From Thermohalobaculum sp050331335 (GTDB taxonomy: Bacteria > Pseudomonadota > Alphaproteobacteria > Rhodobacterales > Rhodobacteraceae): a stretch of 11,944 bases of DNA. Positions within the stretch are counted from its first letter, which is position 1, and each line of letters opens with the position of its first letter. The position numbers and the translations under genes are program-made. Below the pieces are notes generated by a model, which worked only from the letters and a program-made list of their open reading frames with translations, made no database searches and was not told where the DNA came from. Shown in pieces: positions 1 to 6,390 of this stretch. The stretch covers positions 1 to 11,944 of the forward strand of contig JBHJGY010000025.1 of assembly GCA_050331335.1 (NCBI GenBank), read 5' to 3'.

Positions 1-567
1 CCGTGCCCCATCGGCGACGAGGACGTACCCCAAGCCATCGGGCCCAGAGAGCTTTGCGCCGTCGCAGTCGAGACCGCCGCCGATCTGCGCGCCGGCAACC
101 CGCAGCGCGCCGGTCACTTCGCTGTTGCGCAGAAGGAGGGCGCCCGTGAGCTTAAGGCGGTCGGCCTTGAGCCCCGGCAGATGGCAGCGCTGAAACGCGA
201 CGGTCTGGCCGACGGCATCGCGCATCAGCGGCGCGTCGGTCAGGTGACAGTCTTCGAGGATCAGCGGGCGAAGATCGCGGCAGGCCTGGAGATCGAGGTC
301 GTCCCGGACCCGCGCGCCCGAAAGCTGCACGCCGCGGGGATCGACCTGATAGGCCGCGTTGCCGCCGCGGGCGAGGAAGCGGATGAGCGCCGCCCGCACG
401 GTGATCTCGTCGCGCCTGTCGTCGGGCTCCGGCCTCTTGGACCCGCGGCGGCACTCCGCGCCGGCGAGGCAACTCCGGACGAGGTCGATCTCCGCCGCGG
501 TCAGGTCGCCATGGCCGTCGAGCTCATCGGGGGTCTCGGGCAGGAAATCGGGTTTGGGGATGTCCAT
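1..567 (-). CDS. Beta-helix (pentapeptide-like) repeat protein, C-terminus beyond window
   Basis: A minus-strand frame is open from the ATG at 567 to the window edge (189 codons, no stop), so the 3' end is missing. After a 60-residue N-terminal part, residues about 78-175 are a run of roughly 20-residue imperfect repeats in which small, hydrophobic and polar residues alternate (LSGARVRDDLDL, LKLTGALLLRNSEVTG, LRVAGAQIGGGLDCDGAKL). This is the pattern of right-handed beta-helix proteins related to pentapeptide repeats, often labelled hypothetical or 'oxidoreductase' in other bacteria. No catalytic motif or signal peptide is visible. GGAG lies 9 nt before the ATG. It follows the DUF1638 gene on the same strand by 59 bp and may be cotranscribed. 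Function is unknown; the fold assignment is by eye. Confidence 0.72.
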   Translation of the reverse strand, partial: MDIPKPDFLPETPDELDGHGDLTAAEIDLVRSCLAGAECRRGSKRPEPDDRRDEITVRAALIRFLARGGNAAYQVDPRGVQLSGARVRDDLDLQACRDLRPLILEDCHLTDAPLMRDAVGQTVAFQRCHLPGLKADRLKLTGALLLRNSEVTGALRVAGAQIGGGLDCDGAKLSGPDGLGYVLVADGAR

Positions 568-626
568 CGGCGCCGGCTCCAATCGCTTCAACGATGGCCC
601 GAGGATCCCACAGCCCGCCCCCCGGC

Positions 627-1373
627 TCAAGCGCTGCCGGCCGCCGCCTCCAACGCCTGCGCCAGCTCGCCATAGCCGGTGAACCGCCGCTCATAGCTCA
701 GGCCAAGCTTGACGGCGGCCTCCCGCGCGCGCGCATCGAGGGCCGGATCGTCGGTCTGCGCGAGATAGACCAGCCGCTCGTAATTGCCGAACATCATGGC
801 CAGAAGCTCGGGGTGGCGGTCGAGCCCCATGCCGCGCCAGACGAGGGCGTCGAACTGGCGCGCCAGGAAATCGGTGAGGTAGAAGGCGGTGATCTCGCCG
901 GCCTCCGCACGGGCCGCGAAGGCCTCGGTGCCCGAGAAGAAGGCGTAACAGTGGGGCCCGGGGATACGCTCGACGCCCTCCTCGGCGCAGACCCGGTCGA
1001 GCCCGCCCCCGGTGCCGCAATCGGCATAGAGCACGAAGATGCGGCCGTAACCCTCGGCGCGGGCGCGTTGAATGCGCGCGCGGACCGCGCCGGGGATCGC
1101 GTCGGGGCGGTTGTGGAGCTTGGCCGGCAAACAGGCGAGCGCCATCAGGTTCTGCCACCCATTGGCCTCGATCAGCGCGAGGACTTCCCGGGCAAGCGCC
1201 CCACAGGCGATAAGAAGGAGACGCTTGTGCGAAACCTCGGCCGGCGCCCCTGGAGCAATCTCCAGCCCGGTCTCCGTGAGCCGCGCATCAAGATCGGCCG
1301 GGGCGACCGGGGCCGCCATGGCAGCGGCGATCGCGCGGGTCCGGCGCGGGTTCGGGCGGCGACGATCGGTCAT
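627..1373 (-). CDS. DUF1638 domain protein linked to corrinoid methyl transfer
   Basis: A 248-aa soluble protein. The segment LLLIACGALAREVLALI (about 52-68), then LHNRP, LYADCGTGGGL (115-125), GPHCYAFF (139-146) and YLTDFLARQFD (165-175) is the DUF1638 pattern. DUF1638 genes commonly lie beside corrinoid proteins and methyltransferases in alphaproteobacteria and methanogens, as here, where the corrinoid gene is 115 bp upstream on the same strand. The biochemical role is not established to my knowledge. Cys57, Cys81, His87, Cys119, Cys129, His141 and Cys142 could supply a metal site, but this is inference. The start is taken as ATG 1373, with GGAG about 11 nt upstream, a slightly long gap. 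ATG 1319 in the same frame has no evident SD. The first 45 residues are low-complexity and may be disordered. Confidence 0.85.
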   Translation of the reverse strand: MTDRRRPNPRRTRAIAAAMAAPVAPADLDARLTETGLEIAPGAPAEVSHKRLLLIACGALAREVLALIEANGWQNLMALACLPAKLHNRPDAIPGAVRARIQRARAEGYGRIFVLYADCGTGGGLDRVCAEEGVERIPGPHCYAFFSGTEAFAARAEAGEITAFYLTDFLARQFDALVWRGMGLDRHPELLAMMFGNYERLVYLAQTDDPALDARAREAAVKLGLSYERRFTGYGELAQALEAAAGSA

Positions 1374-1488
1374 GCGGCGCGCGTCTCCTCACCAGGGGCT
1401 CGGAGAGTTGGCCCCGCGCAGCACGCCCCGGTGGCGCCCCGCCCCCTGCGCGGCCTCCCCAACGCCGGCCCTTCCGGAGAAGCTGAGC

Positions 1489-2193
1489 CTAGGCGCTCGG
1501 GGCCATCTGATTATGCTTGCGGGTGACGAACTCTTTCGCTGTCTCCACCGCCACAGCCGCGTCCCTGCAATAAGCATCTGCGCCGATGGCCTTGCCGAAC
1601 TCTTCGTTAAGCGGAGCACCGCCGACCAGTACGATATAGTCTTCGCGGATGCCCTTTTCTTTCAACGTGTCGATCACGACCTTCATGTAGGGCATCGTCG
1701 TGGTGAGCAGGGCCGACATGCCGAGGATGTCTGGCTGGTGCTGCTCGAGCGCCTCGAGGTAGTTCTCCACCGGGTTGTTGATCCCGATGTCATAGACCTC
1801 GAACCCGGCCCCCTCCATCATCATGGCGACGAGGTTCTTGCCGATGTCGTGGATGTCGCCCTTGACGGTCCCGATCACCATCGAGCCGAGCTTGGGCGCC
1901 CCGGTCTCCGCAAGCAGCGGCTTGAGGATCGCCATGCCGGCCTTCATCGAATTCGCCGCCAACAGCACCTCGGGTACGAACAGGATCCCATCCCGAAAAT
2001 CGATCCCGACGATCCGCATACCCTCCACGAGCGCCTTCGTCAGGATGTCGTAGGGCATCCAGCCGCGTTCGAGCAGGATCTTGACCGACTCCTCGATCTC
2101 CTCCTTGAGACCGTCATAGAGGTCGTCATGCATCTGCTGGACAAGTTCGTCGTCGTCCAGCTCGGATAGGATGATGTCATCGTCTTCGGCCAT
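1489..2193 (-). CDS. Corrinoid (B12)-binding methyl carrier protein
   Basis: A 234-aa free-standing cobalamin protein of the MtbC/MetH-module type. Residues about 10-95 form the helical cap domain over the upper face of the corrinoid. Residues 100-225 form the Rossmann-like B12 domain, with the base-off/His-on motif DIHDIG at 113-118 (His115 the lower cobalt ligand), the serine region MSALLT at 159-164 and GGAPL at 191-195. The likely role is to shuttle a methyl group on cob(I)alamin between a pterin methyltransferase and the homocysteine methyltransferase at 4195-5214. ATG 2193 is chosen because GAGG lies 5 nt upstream; a longer frame exists but lacks support. The N-terminus is strikingly acidic (16 Asp/Glu in residues 1-36). 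It leads the DUF1638 gene and has its own promoter-like sequence at 2258-2286. Confidence 0.93.
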   Translation of the reverse strand: MAEDDDIILSELDDDELVQQMHDDLYDGLKEEIEESVKILLERGWMPYDILTKALVEGMRIVGIDFRDGILFVPEVLLAANSMKAGMAILKPLLAETGAPKLGSMVIGTVKGDIHDIGKNLVAMMMEGAGFEVYDIGINNPVENYLEALEQHQPDILGMSALLTTTMPYMKVVIDTLKEKGIREDYIVLVGGAPLNEEFGKAIGADAYCRDAAVAVETAKEFVTRKHNQMAPSA

Positions 2194-2198
2194 GCCTG

Positions 2199-2241
2199 CC
2201 TCGCCCCAGAGGAATTCAGTTTGACGGACAGAATGCCCGTC
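2199..2241 (-). promoter_or_regulatory. Leader hairpins in the corrinoid-protein mRNA
   Basis: Two hairpins can be drawn in the roughly 57-nt leader on the minus strand. The first (2241-2223) is GACGGGC, loop ATTCT, GUCCGUC, a 7-bp stem with one G-U pair. The second (2212-2199) is CCUC, loop UGGGGC, GAGG; its 3' arm is the only good Shine-Dalgarno, 5 nt before the ATG, so this weak 4-bp helix could occlude the ribosome site. It does not match a riboswitch class I can recall. Stems of this size arise by chance in GC-rich DNA. Confidence 0.3.
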
Positions 2242-2257
2242 CACGCACGAGCCCCTT

Positions 2258-2286
2258 GATATAGTTGCGGCACTCCGACGCGCCAA
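2258..2286 (-). promoter_or_regulatory. Sigma70-type promoter for the corrinoid/DUF1638 genes
   Basis: On the minus strand TTGGCG (2286-2281) is followed by exactly 17 nt and TATATC (2263-2258). The pair lies upstream of the corrinoid gene and predicts a start near 2251 and a leader of about 57 nt. It is among the better -35/-10 pairs in the window and sits in the gap between divergent genes. Confidence 0.5.
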
Positions 2287-2399
2287 ACCGACCGCCGATG
2301 AAACTCCCGACTAAGGCGTCGATGCCGCAGCCGGCCTTGTCCGTCGCGGGAGCTGCGCCTATACCGCTTGGCGACGGTGGTGTTTGGGGAGGGCCCAGC

Positions 2400-3353
2400 A
2401 TGGCGGAGAACGGCGCAGCGCCCGCAGCCTCCCCCGCGGTCTCCCCCGCGGTCTCCATCGTGATCCCGCACTACAACCAACCGGACGGCCTCGCCCTTGG
2501 ACTCGCATCCCTGGCGGCGCAAATCTCCAAGCGATCAATCGAAGTGCTCGTGGTCGACAACGGCTCCCAGCAGCTCCCGGACGCGGTCTGTGCCCGCTTC
2601 CCCTTCGTGCGCCTTATGCGTGAGCCGAGCCGTGGGCCCGGCCCTGCCCGCAGCACCGGCGCGCGGGCCGCGCGGGCCCCGGTGATCGCCTTCCTCGACG
2701 CCGATTGCACGGCAGACCCGGACTGGGTGGCCCGCCTGCTCGACCGGTTCGCCGCGGATCCATCGGTCGATATCCTCGGGGGCGCGGTCCGCATCGCCTT
2801 TGCCGATCCAACACAGCCGACCGCGATTGAAGGCTTCGAGGAGGTCTTCGCTTATCGACAACAGCTCTTCATCGAGCGCGACGGCTATTGCGCGACCTGT
2901 AACATGGCCGTCCGGGCGCAGGTCTTCGCCGAGGTCGGGCCGTTCGGTGGGCTCGACATCGCCGAGGATCTCGATTGGGGACAACGGGCCACGGCGCTCG
3001 GCAAACAAATCGTCTATGCGCGCGAGATGCGGATTGCCACGCCGGCGCGGGCCAGCTTCGCCGAGGTGCGCCGCAAGCTCGACCGCCAGGTCGGACATGA
3101 CTATGTCCGCGCGCGGACCCGAAAGTTCGGGCGGCTCAGATGGGCGCTCAAGACCGTGGCGATGCCGCTGTCACCCCTGGCCGAGATCCGGCGCATCGCC
3201 AGCGCAGAGCGGCTTCGCGGCCTTCCGGTGAAAGCGGGCACTTTCGTCGTCCTCGTCCGGACGCGGCTGTGGCGGGCCCGTCGGATGGCCGAGCTCTTGG
3301 CCGGGCGCGACCCGACCGCGCTCTCAGCGGGTTGGCGCCGCACCACGGCCTGA
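2400..3353 (+). CDS. Family 2 (GT-A fold) glycosyltransferase
   Basis: A 317-aa protein with the GT-A fold signature: VSIVIPHYNQPDGL (18-31, nucleotide-binding first strand), VLVVDNGS (49-56), AFLDADC (97-103, the metal-binding DxD equivalent Asp100-Asp102), and IAEDLDWGQRA (187-197, a catalytic ED-type region). It would move a sugar from a nucleotide-sugar donor to a polysaccharide or lipid acceptor; neither can be read from the sequence. No transmembrane segment is evident; the basic C-terminus (about 235-300) could be peripheral to the membrane. The frame is open back to 2265, but ATG 2400 is chosen because GGGGAGGG lies about 6 nt upstream and the conserved domain begins shortly after. 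It is divergent from the corrinoid gene and convergent with a second glycosyltransferase 24 bp away. Confidence 0.88.
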   Translation: MAENGAAPAASPAVSPAVSIVIPHYNQPDGLALGLASLAAQISKRSIEVLVVDNGSQQLPDAVCARFPFVRLMREPSRGPGPARSTGARAARAPVIAFLDADCTADPDWVARLLDRFAADPSVDILGGAVRIAFADPTQPTAIEGFEEVFAYRQQLFIERDGYCATCNMAVRAQVFAEVGPFGGLDIAEDLDWGQRATALGKQIVYAREMRIATPARASFAEVRRKLDRQVGHDYVRARTRKFGRLRWALKTVAMPLSPLAEIRRIASAERLRGLPVKAGTFVVLVRTRLWRARRMAELLAGRDPTALSAGWRRTTA

Positions 3354-3369
3354 ACCAGAGGCGTCAGGC
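3348..3369. terminator. Weak hairpin between convergent glycosyltransferase genes
   Basis: GCCTGA (3348-3353, including the stop codon of the plus-strand gene), a 10-nt loop and TCAGGC (3364-3369) give a 6-bp stem in the 24-bp gap between the two convergent genes. No T tract follows on either strand, so an intrinsic terminator is only a possibility. Confidence 0.25.
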
Positions 3370-3377
3370 GCCGCGGA

Positions 3378-4154
3378 CTACCCCGCTGCCGGCGCTGACC
3401 CTCGGCCCAAGCGATGGCGCACCGCGGCCAGGGTCAAACTCGGCAGGATCAATGCGCAGGCCAGATAGCGCGGCCCGAGGCGTCTGGGATCTTGCAGCGC
3501 ACGCCAAAGCCATTCGAGCGCCATCCGGCGAAACAGGACGGGCGCGCGCCGTTGCGTGCCAGCGGCGAAGTCGAGCCCCGCCCCGATTGAGACAAACCCA
3601 ATATGGGGCAAGGCGGCGTGCGCCCGCGCCGCGAGGATCTCCTGTCGCGGCGCGCCGAGGGCGAGAAGACAGAGCCGCGCTCCGCTCGACCCGAGCTTTG
3701 CGATAACGGCATCCGCTTCGGGCCCATCTGGGTCGAAGGGGAAGGAAGGCGCCAGCCGCGAAACGACCCGCAGGCCGCCATGCGCGGCTTCCAGGGCGGC
3801 CTGGCTCCGCGCCAGCGTCTCTTCGGTCGCGCCGCAGAAGGCAACCGGCACGCCCCGCTCGGCCGCAAGCGCTAGCAGCGGCGTCATGAGATCCGCCCCT
3901 GGCACGAGGTCCACACGCTCCCCCGCGAGCCTTGCAAGCCACACCGACGGGTTGCCATCCGCGACCACATGGGTCTGCGCCGCATAGGCCCGTCGATAGC
4001 GCTCGGACCGCCTAAGCTTCACCAGATGATCGAGGTTCAGGGTGGCGACCGCAAACCCCTCGCCCCGCGACAGCCTACCCACGAGATCGGAGAATAAGTC
4101 CGCCGCGGTCGGCGTTGTGATCCGCACTGCCGAAGACCCGAAGGTGAACGCCAT
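3378..4154 (-). CDS. WecG/TagA/CpsF-family glycosyltransferase (GT26)
   Basis: A 258-aa protein with the family landmarks in order: VATLNLDHLVKL (37-47), HVVADGNPSVWLARL (62-76; Asp67 is the expected catalytic base), VPGADLM (84-90), VAFCGATEETL (104-114), ALGAPRQE (165-172), SIGAGLDFAAG (189-199) and RAPVLFRRMALEWLWRAL (203-220). Relatives transfer N-acetylmannosamine or N-acetylmannosaminuronate to lipid-linked GlcNAc in teichoic acid, ECA or capsule synthesis; the substrate here is not deducible. ATG 4154 has GAGG about 8 nt upstream, and the family domain starts at once, so the longer open frame to 4388 is not used. It lies 40 bp downstream of the methyltransferase gene on the same strand and is probably cotranscribed, an odd pairing. 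No membrane helix is evident. Confidence 0.9.
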   Translation of the reverse strand: MAFTFGSSAVRITTPTAADLFSDLVGRLSRGEGFAVATLNLDHLVKLRRSERYRRAYAAQTHVVADGNPSVWLARLAGERVDLVPGADLMTPLLALAAERGVPVAFCGATEETLARSQAALEAAHGGLRVVSRLAPSFPFDPDGPEADAVIAKLGSSGARLCLLALGAPRQEILAARAHAALPHIGFVSIGAGLDFAAGTQRRAPVLFRRMALEWLWRALQDPRRLGPRYLACALILPSLTLAAVRHRLGRGSAPAAG

Positions 4155-4194
4155 CCTGCTGCCTCGGTTGCCGATCGGCACACTTGCGCTGAGC

Positions 4195-5214
4195 TCACTC
4201 CCGCCGGCGCCGACGCTTACGGCCACAACCCGGCGCGGACGCCTGATCGCCGGTGCCGTCGCTGGCCGAGCTGAACGCCCCCACCTTCTCGACGATCTCC
4301 TCCAGGCTCGGACGCTCGCCCGGCCTGTGCGCCTCGAGCGCCGCCCGCATCGCCCGCAGATGCTCGGGCTTGGTGCCGCAACAGCCACCGATCAGACGCG
4401 CCCCGGCATCGCGCGCAAGGCGGACATAGTCGGCCATAAGCTCTGGCGTACCGTCGTAGAGGATTTTGCCATCGGAATATTTGGGGATGCCGGCATTGGC
4501 TTTGGCGATGACGATACGGTCGGGATCGGCGCCGCTGATCCCCAGCACCGTGCGCAACAGATCCGGGGCGCCGGTGCCGCAATTGGCTCCGATGGCGATC
4601 GGCTGGGGAGTAAGGCCCTGGGCGAGCCCGGCATAGCCCTCGGACGTCACGCCCATCATTGTGCGCCCAGCGGTGTCGAAGGAGAGCGTGGCGCAGAACG
4701 GCGCATCCAGCTCGGTCGCCGCCTGGTGCACAGCGCGCAGCTCTTCCTCGGAGCTAATCGTCTCCGCCCAAATCACATCGGCGCCGCCTTCCATGAGGCC
4801 CTCGATTTGCTCTTTGAAGGCCGCCACCGCATCCGACATCGACAGCGATCCCACCGGCTCAAGGATCTCCCCGGTCGGTCCGACCGAGCCAGCGACGATC
4901 GCCTTGCGCGGCGCCGCATCGACGCAGGCTCGGGCGATCCGAGCTGCGGCCGCGTTGAGCTCGCGCACCCGGTCCTGGGCGTCGTGCAGCTTCAGCCGAT
5001 ACCGCGAGCCGCCGAATGAGTTGGTCAGAATGACGTCCGAGCCCGCCTGGAGGAAGCCGTCATGCAGCGCGCGGATTTTCTCCGGGGCGTCGACGTTCCA
5101 CAGCTCAGGCGCATCGCCCGACTGGAGCCCCATGTCGAATAAGTTGGTCCCGGTCGCCCCGTCGAGCAGCAACCAGTCGCGCTCCGCCAAAAGCTCGCTC
5201 AAGGCGTTCGTCAT
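4195..5214 (-). CDS. bmt: Cobalamin-dependent homocysteine S-methyltransferase (split MetH module)
   Basis: A 339-aa TIM-barrel protein of the homocysteine methyltransferase family (BHMT and MetH module 1). Visible landmarks are LLLDGATGTNLF (15-26), ILTNSFGGS (62-70), WAETISS (149-155), GANCGTGAPDLL (209-220) and IGGCCGT (275-281). Cys212, Cys278 and Cys279 form the expected zinc triad that activates homocysteine thiolate. No pterin or B12 domain is fused, unlike full MetH, so it probably works with the corrinoid protein at 1489-2193; split methionine synthases of this type have been described genetically in Rhodobacteraceae. It is often annotated betaine-homocysteine methyltransferase, and betaine cannot be excluded as donor. 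The C-terminus is a basic tail (GRKRRRRRE, 331-339). AAAGGA lies 7 nt before ATG 5214. It follows sufE by 78 bp, with a hairpin leader between. Confidence 0.9.
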   Translation of the reverse strand: MTNALSELLAERDWLLLDGATGTNLFDMGLQSGDAPELWNVDAPEKIRALHDGFLQAGSDVILTNSFGGSRYRLKLHDAQDRVRELNAAAARIARACVDAAPRKAIVAGSVGPTGEILEPVGSLSMSDAVAAFKEQIEGLMEGGADVIWAETISSEEELRAVHQAATELDAPFCATLSFDTAGRTMMGVTSEGYAGLAQGLTPQPIAIGANCGTGAPDLLRTVLGISGADPDRIVIAKANAGIPKYSDGKILYDGTPELMADYVRLARDAGARLIGGCCGTKPEHLRAMRAALEAHRPGERPSLEEIVEKVGAFSSASDGTGDQASAPGCGRKRRRRRE

Positions 5215-5276
5215 CAGCTCGTCCTTTCATGATTCGCAGGCGCCGAGGTTAGAGCGAATCCCATCCCGGTTAAACC
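5215..5276 (-). promoter_or_regulatory. Candidate cis-regulatory RNA (riboswitch-like) leader of bmt
   Basis: On the minus strand GATTCGC (5260-5254) and GCGAATC (5237-5231) form a perfect 7-bp stem with a 16-nt loop (5253-5238). The SD AAAGGA (5227-5222) begins only 3 nt after the stem and the ATG is at 5214. Loop bases CCU or CUCG could pair with AGG or CGAG around the SD, giving a pseudoknot of 3-4 bp. This topology recalls the small translational SAM-II and SAM/SAH riboswitches, the latter found in Rhodobacterales, but the conserved bases I remember for either class do not match. A TTTAAC element (5274-5269), inside a GGTTTAACC palindrome, could be a -10 box placing the transcript start almost at the stem; no good -35 is seen. 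Confidence 0.33.
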
Positions 5277-5292
5277 AGTGGCCGACCTTGGC

Positions 5293-5721
5293 TCAGGCGG
5301 GAGCACGGCCCCGCGCCAGGCCCTGCAGCCGGGCCACCATCGCCTTAAGCCCGTTCGACCGTTGGGCGCTCAGCGCTTCATGCAGGCCCAGCCGGGCGAG
5401 TTCGCTTGGCGCATCGATTTCGGCGGCCTCGGTCAAAGAGCGCCCGGAAAAGAGGCGCTTCAGCACCGCGATCAGACCCCGGACGATCATCGCGTCACTG
5501 TCGCCGCGGAAGTCGAGCCGCGCCTGCGGCCCCTCCCCGGCGATCTCCGGCACGATCCAAACTTGGCTCGCGCAGCCCTCGACCTTATGCGCGTCGCTCC
5601 GCTCTGCCTCTGGTAGGGGGTCCATCGCCTTACCGAGATCGATCACATACCGGTAGCGCTCCTCCCAATCGTCGAAGAGCGCAAATTCCTCCACAAGCTC
5701 GTCGAAGTCCTGTTGTGCCAT
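5293..5721 (-). CDS. sufE: SufE family sulfur-acceptor protein
   Basis: A 142-aa protein, the usual SufE length. The sequence KVEGCASQVWIVPE (46-59) carries the acceptor cysteine, Cys50, in the invariant GCxSQVW context. Flanking regions also fit: LDDWEERYRYVIDLG-type N-terminus (about 16-30) and SDAMIVRGLIAVLKRLFSG (75-93). SufE accepts persulfide from the cysteine desulfurase SufS and passes it to the SufBCD scaffold in the cytosol. No other suf gene is in the window, so it is a detached sufE. GGAGG lies 6-7 nt before ATG 5721, preceded by a small hairpin (5752-5736; CCGAG, 7-nt loop, CTCGG). bmt and the WecG-type gene follow on the same strand. Divergent from the lipoprotein gene at 5901. 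Confidence 0.95.
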   Translation of the reverse strand: MAQQDFDELVEEFALFDDWEERYRYVIDLGKAMDPLPEAERSDAHKVEGCASQVWIVPEIAGEGPQARLDFRGDSDAMIVRGLIAVLKRLFSGRSLTEAAEIDAPSELARLGLHEALSAQRSNGLKAMVARLQGLARGRAPA

Positions 5722-5735
5722 AGCCTGCCTCCTAT

Positions 5736-5752
5736 CCGAGAGTTAAACTCGG
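5736..5752 (-). promoter_or_regulatory. Hairpin/palindrome immediately before the sufE SD
   Basis: On the minus strand CCGAG, loop TTTAACT and CTCGG form a 5-bp stem ending 3-4 nt before the GGAGG of sufE. Overlapping it is the 11-bp palindrome GAGTTTAACTC (5750-5740). It may be an operator, a -10 region (TTTAAC) or a leader hairpin; the sequence alone does not decide. Confidence 0.25.
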
Positions 5753-5900
5753 GAGCGGTCGACGTCCAGCCAGGGCCCTTGATGCCGCAGGGCTGCCAGT
5801 CCGACATCTGAGCCTCAGAGAGCTCGCGTCGGATTTCCCCTTCCTTCCCGTGTGAAGATTGGTATCGAGACGGCGGATCGGTGGGAGGCGTGTGATCGTG

Positions 5901-6362
5901 ATGAAGCAGGCGGGGTTCTGGCGGCGAATTTCTCGAGCGGCGGCGGGAGCGGTTGTGGCAGGCGGGCTGGCCGGCTGCGGCCTCTTCGGGGATGACGACC
6001 CGACGCCCGAGGCAGTCGCGCCGGACCCGGCGGCCGTCGAGAGCGTCAACGTCCAAGCGGTGCAGCGTCTCGAGATCGGGCGAAGCCGCGCCGGCCTCGT
6101 CCTCGCCGCCTTTGGAACGGCGCCTGGGCTGGGCTTTTCCAAACCTCGATTGGTGGCCCGCCGAGATGGCGCCCCTGGAGCGGACGGCATGCTCGATTAC
6201 GATTTCGTCGTCGACACCCCGCCGCGCGGCGTCGCATTGCCGCCGGGAACGCCAAAGGCACGGTCGGTGCGGGCCGATGTGGAGATCTCGGTTGCCACAG
6301 CGCAGCAGGTGCGCGGGGTCCGGGTGCATGCCAATGTCGGCGGGGTGCAGATGTTGTTCTGA
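5901..6362 (+). CDS. Small predicted lipoprotein, function unknown
   Basis: A 153-aa protein with a short basic N-terminus (MKQAGFWRRISR), a hydrophobic stretch (13-22) and a lipobox LAGC at 23-26, so Cys26 should be lipidated and the mature protein begins CGLFGDDD. The residue after Cys is Gly, not Asp, which favours outer-membrane sorting under the enterobacterial rule. The mature part (about 128 aa) has a conserved-looking segment around RLEIGRSRAGLVLAAFG and ends with VHANVGGVQMLF; I recognise no named domain. ATG 5901 is used; GTG 5898 is nearly as likely, since GGAGG is 9 nt before it and 12 nt before the ATG. It is divergent from sufE and convergent with rnd, 28 bp away. Confidence 0.78.
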   Translation: MKQAGFWRRISRAAAGAVVAGGLAGCGLFGDDDPTPEAVAPDPAAVESVNVQAVQRLEIGRSRAGLVLAAFGTAPGLGFSKPRLVARRDGAPGADGMLDYDFVVDTPPRGVALPPGTPKARSVRADVEISVATAQQVRGVRVHANVGGVQMLF

Positions 6363-6390
6363 CGCCAGGCGCGGCCCGCGACCTAAGCGC

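Noticed and set aside
1072..2169. Plus-strand open frame of 365 codons across the corrinoid and DUF1638 genes
   Set aside because: It lies antisense to two recognisable proteins and shows no family motif or SD.
2221..2265. Plus-strand TTGACG with TATAGT as a promoter for the GT2 gene
   Set aside because: The two elements are 33 bp apart, far from the 16-18 bp needed, and no partner was found for either.
2265..2399. N-terminal extension of the GT2 gene from TTG 2265 or ATG 2298
   Set aside because: The extension overlaps the corrinoid promoter, has no SD at those starts, and a strong SD precedes ATG 2400.
5215..5260. Direct assignment of the bmt leader to the SAM-II or SAM/SAH class
   Set aside because: The topology is similar, but the conserved 3' segment of SAM-II and the UUCCUGGC-type loop of SAM/SAH as I remember them are absent, and the pseudoknot is only 3-4 bp.
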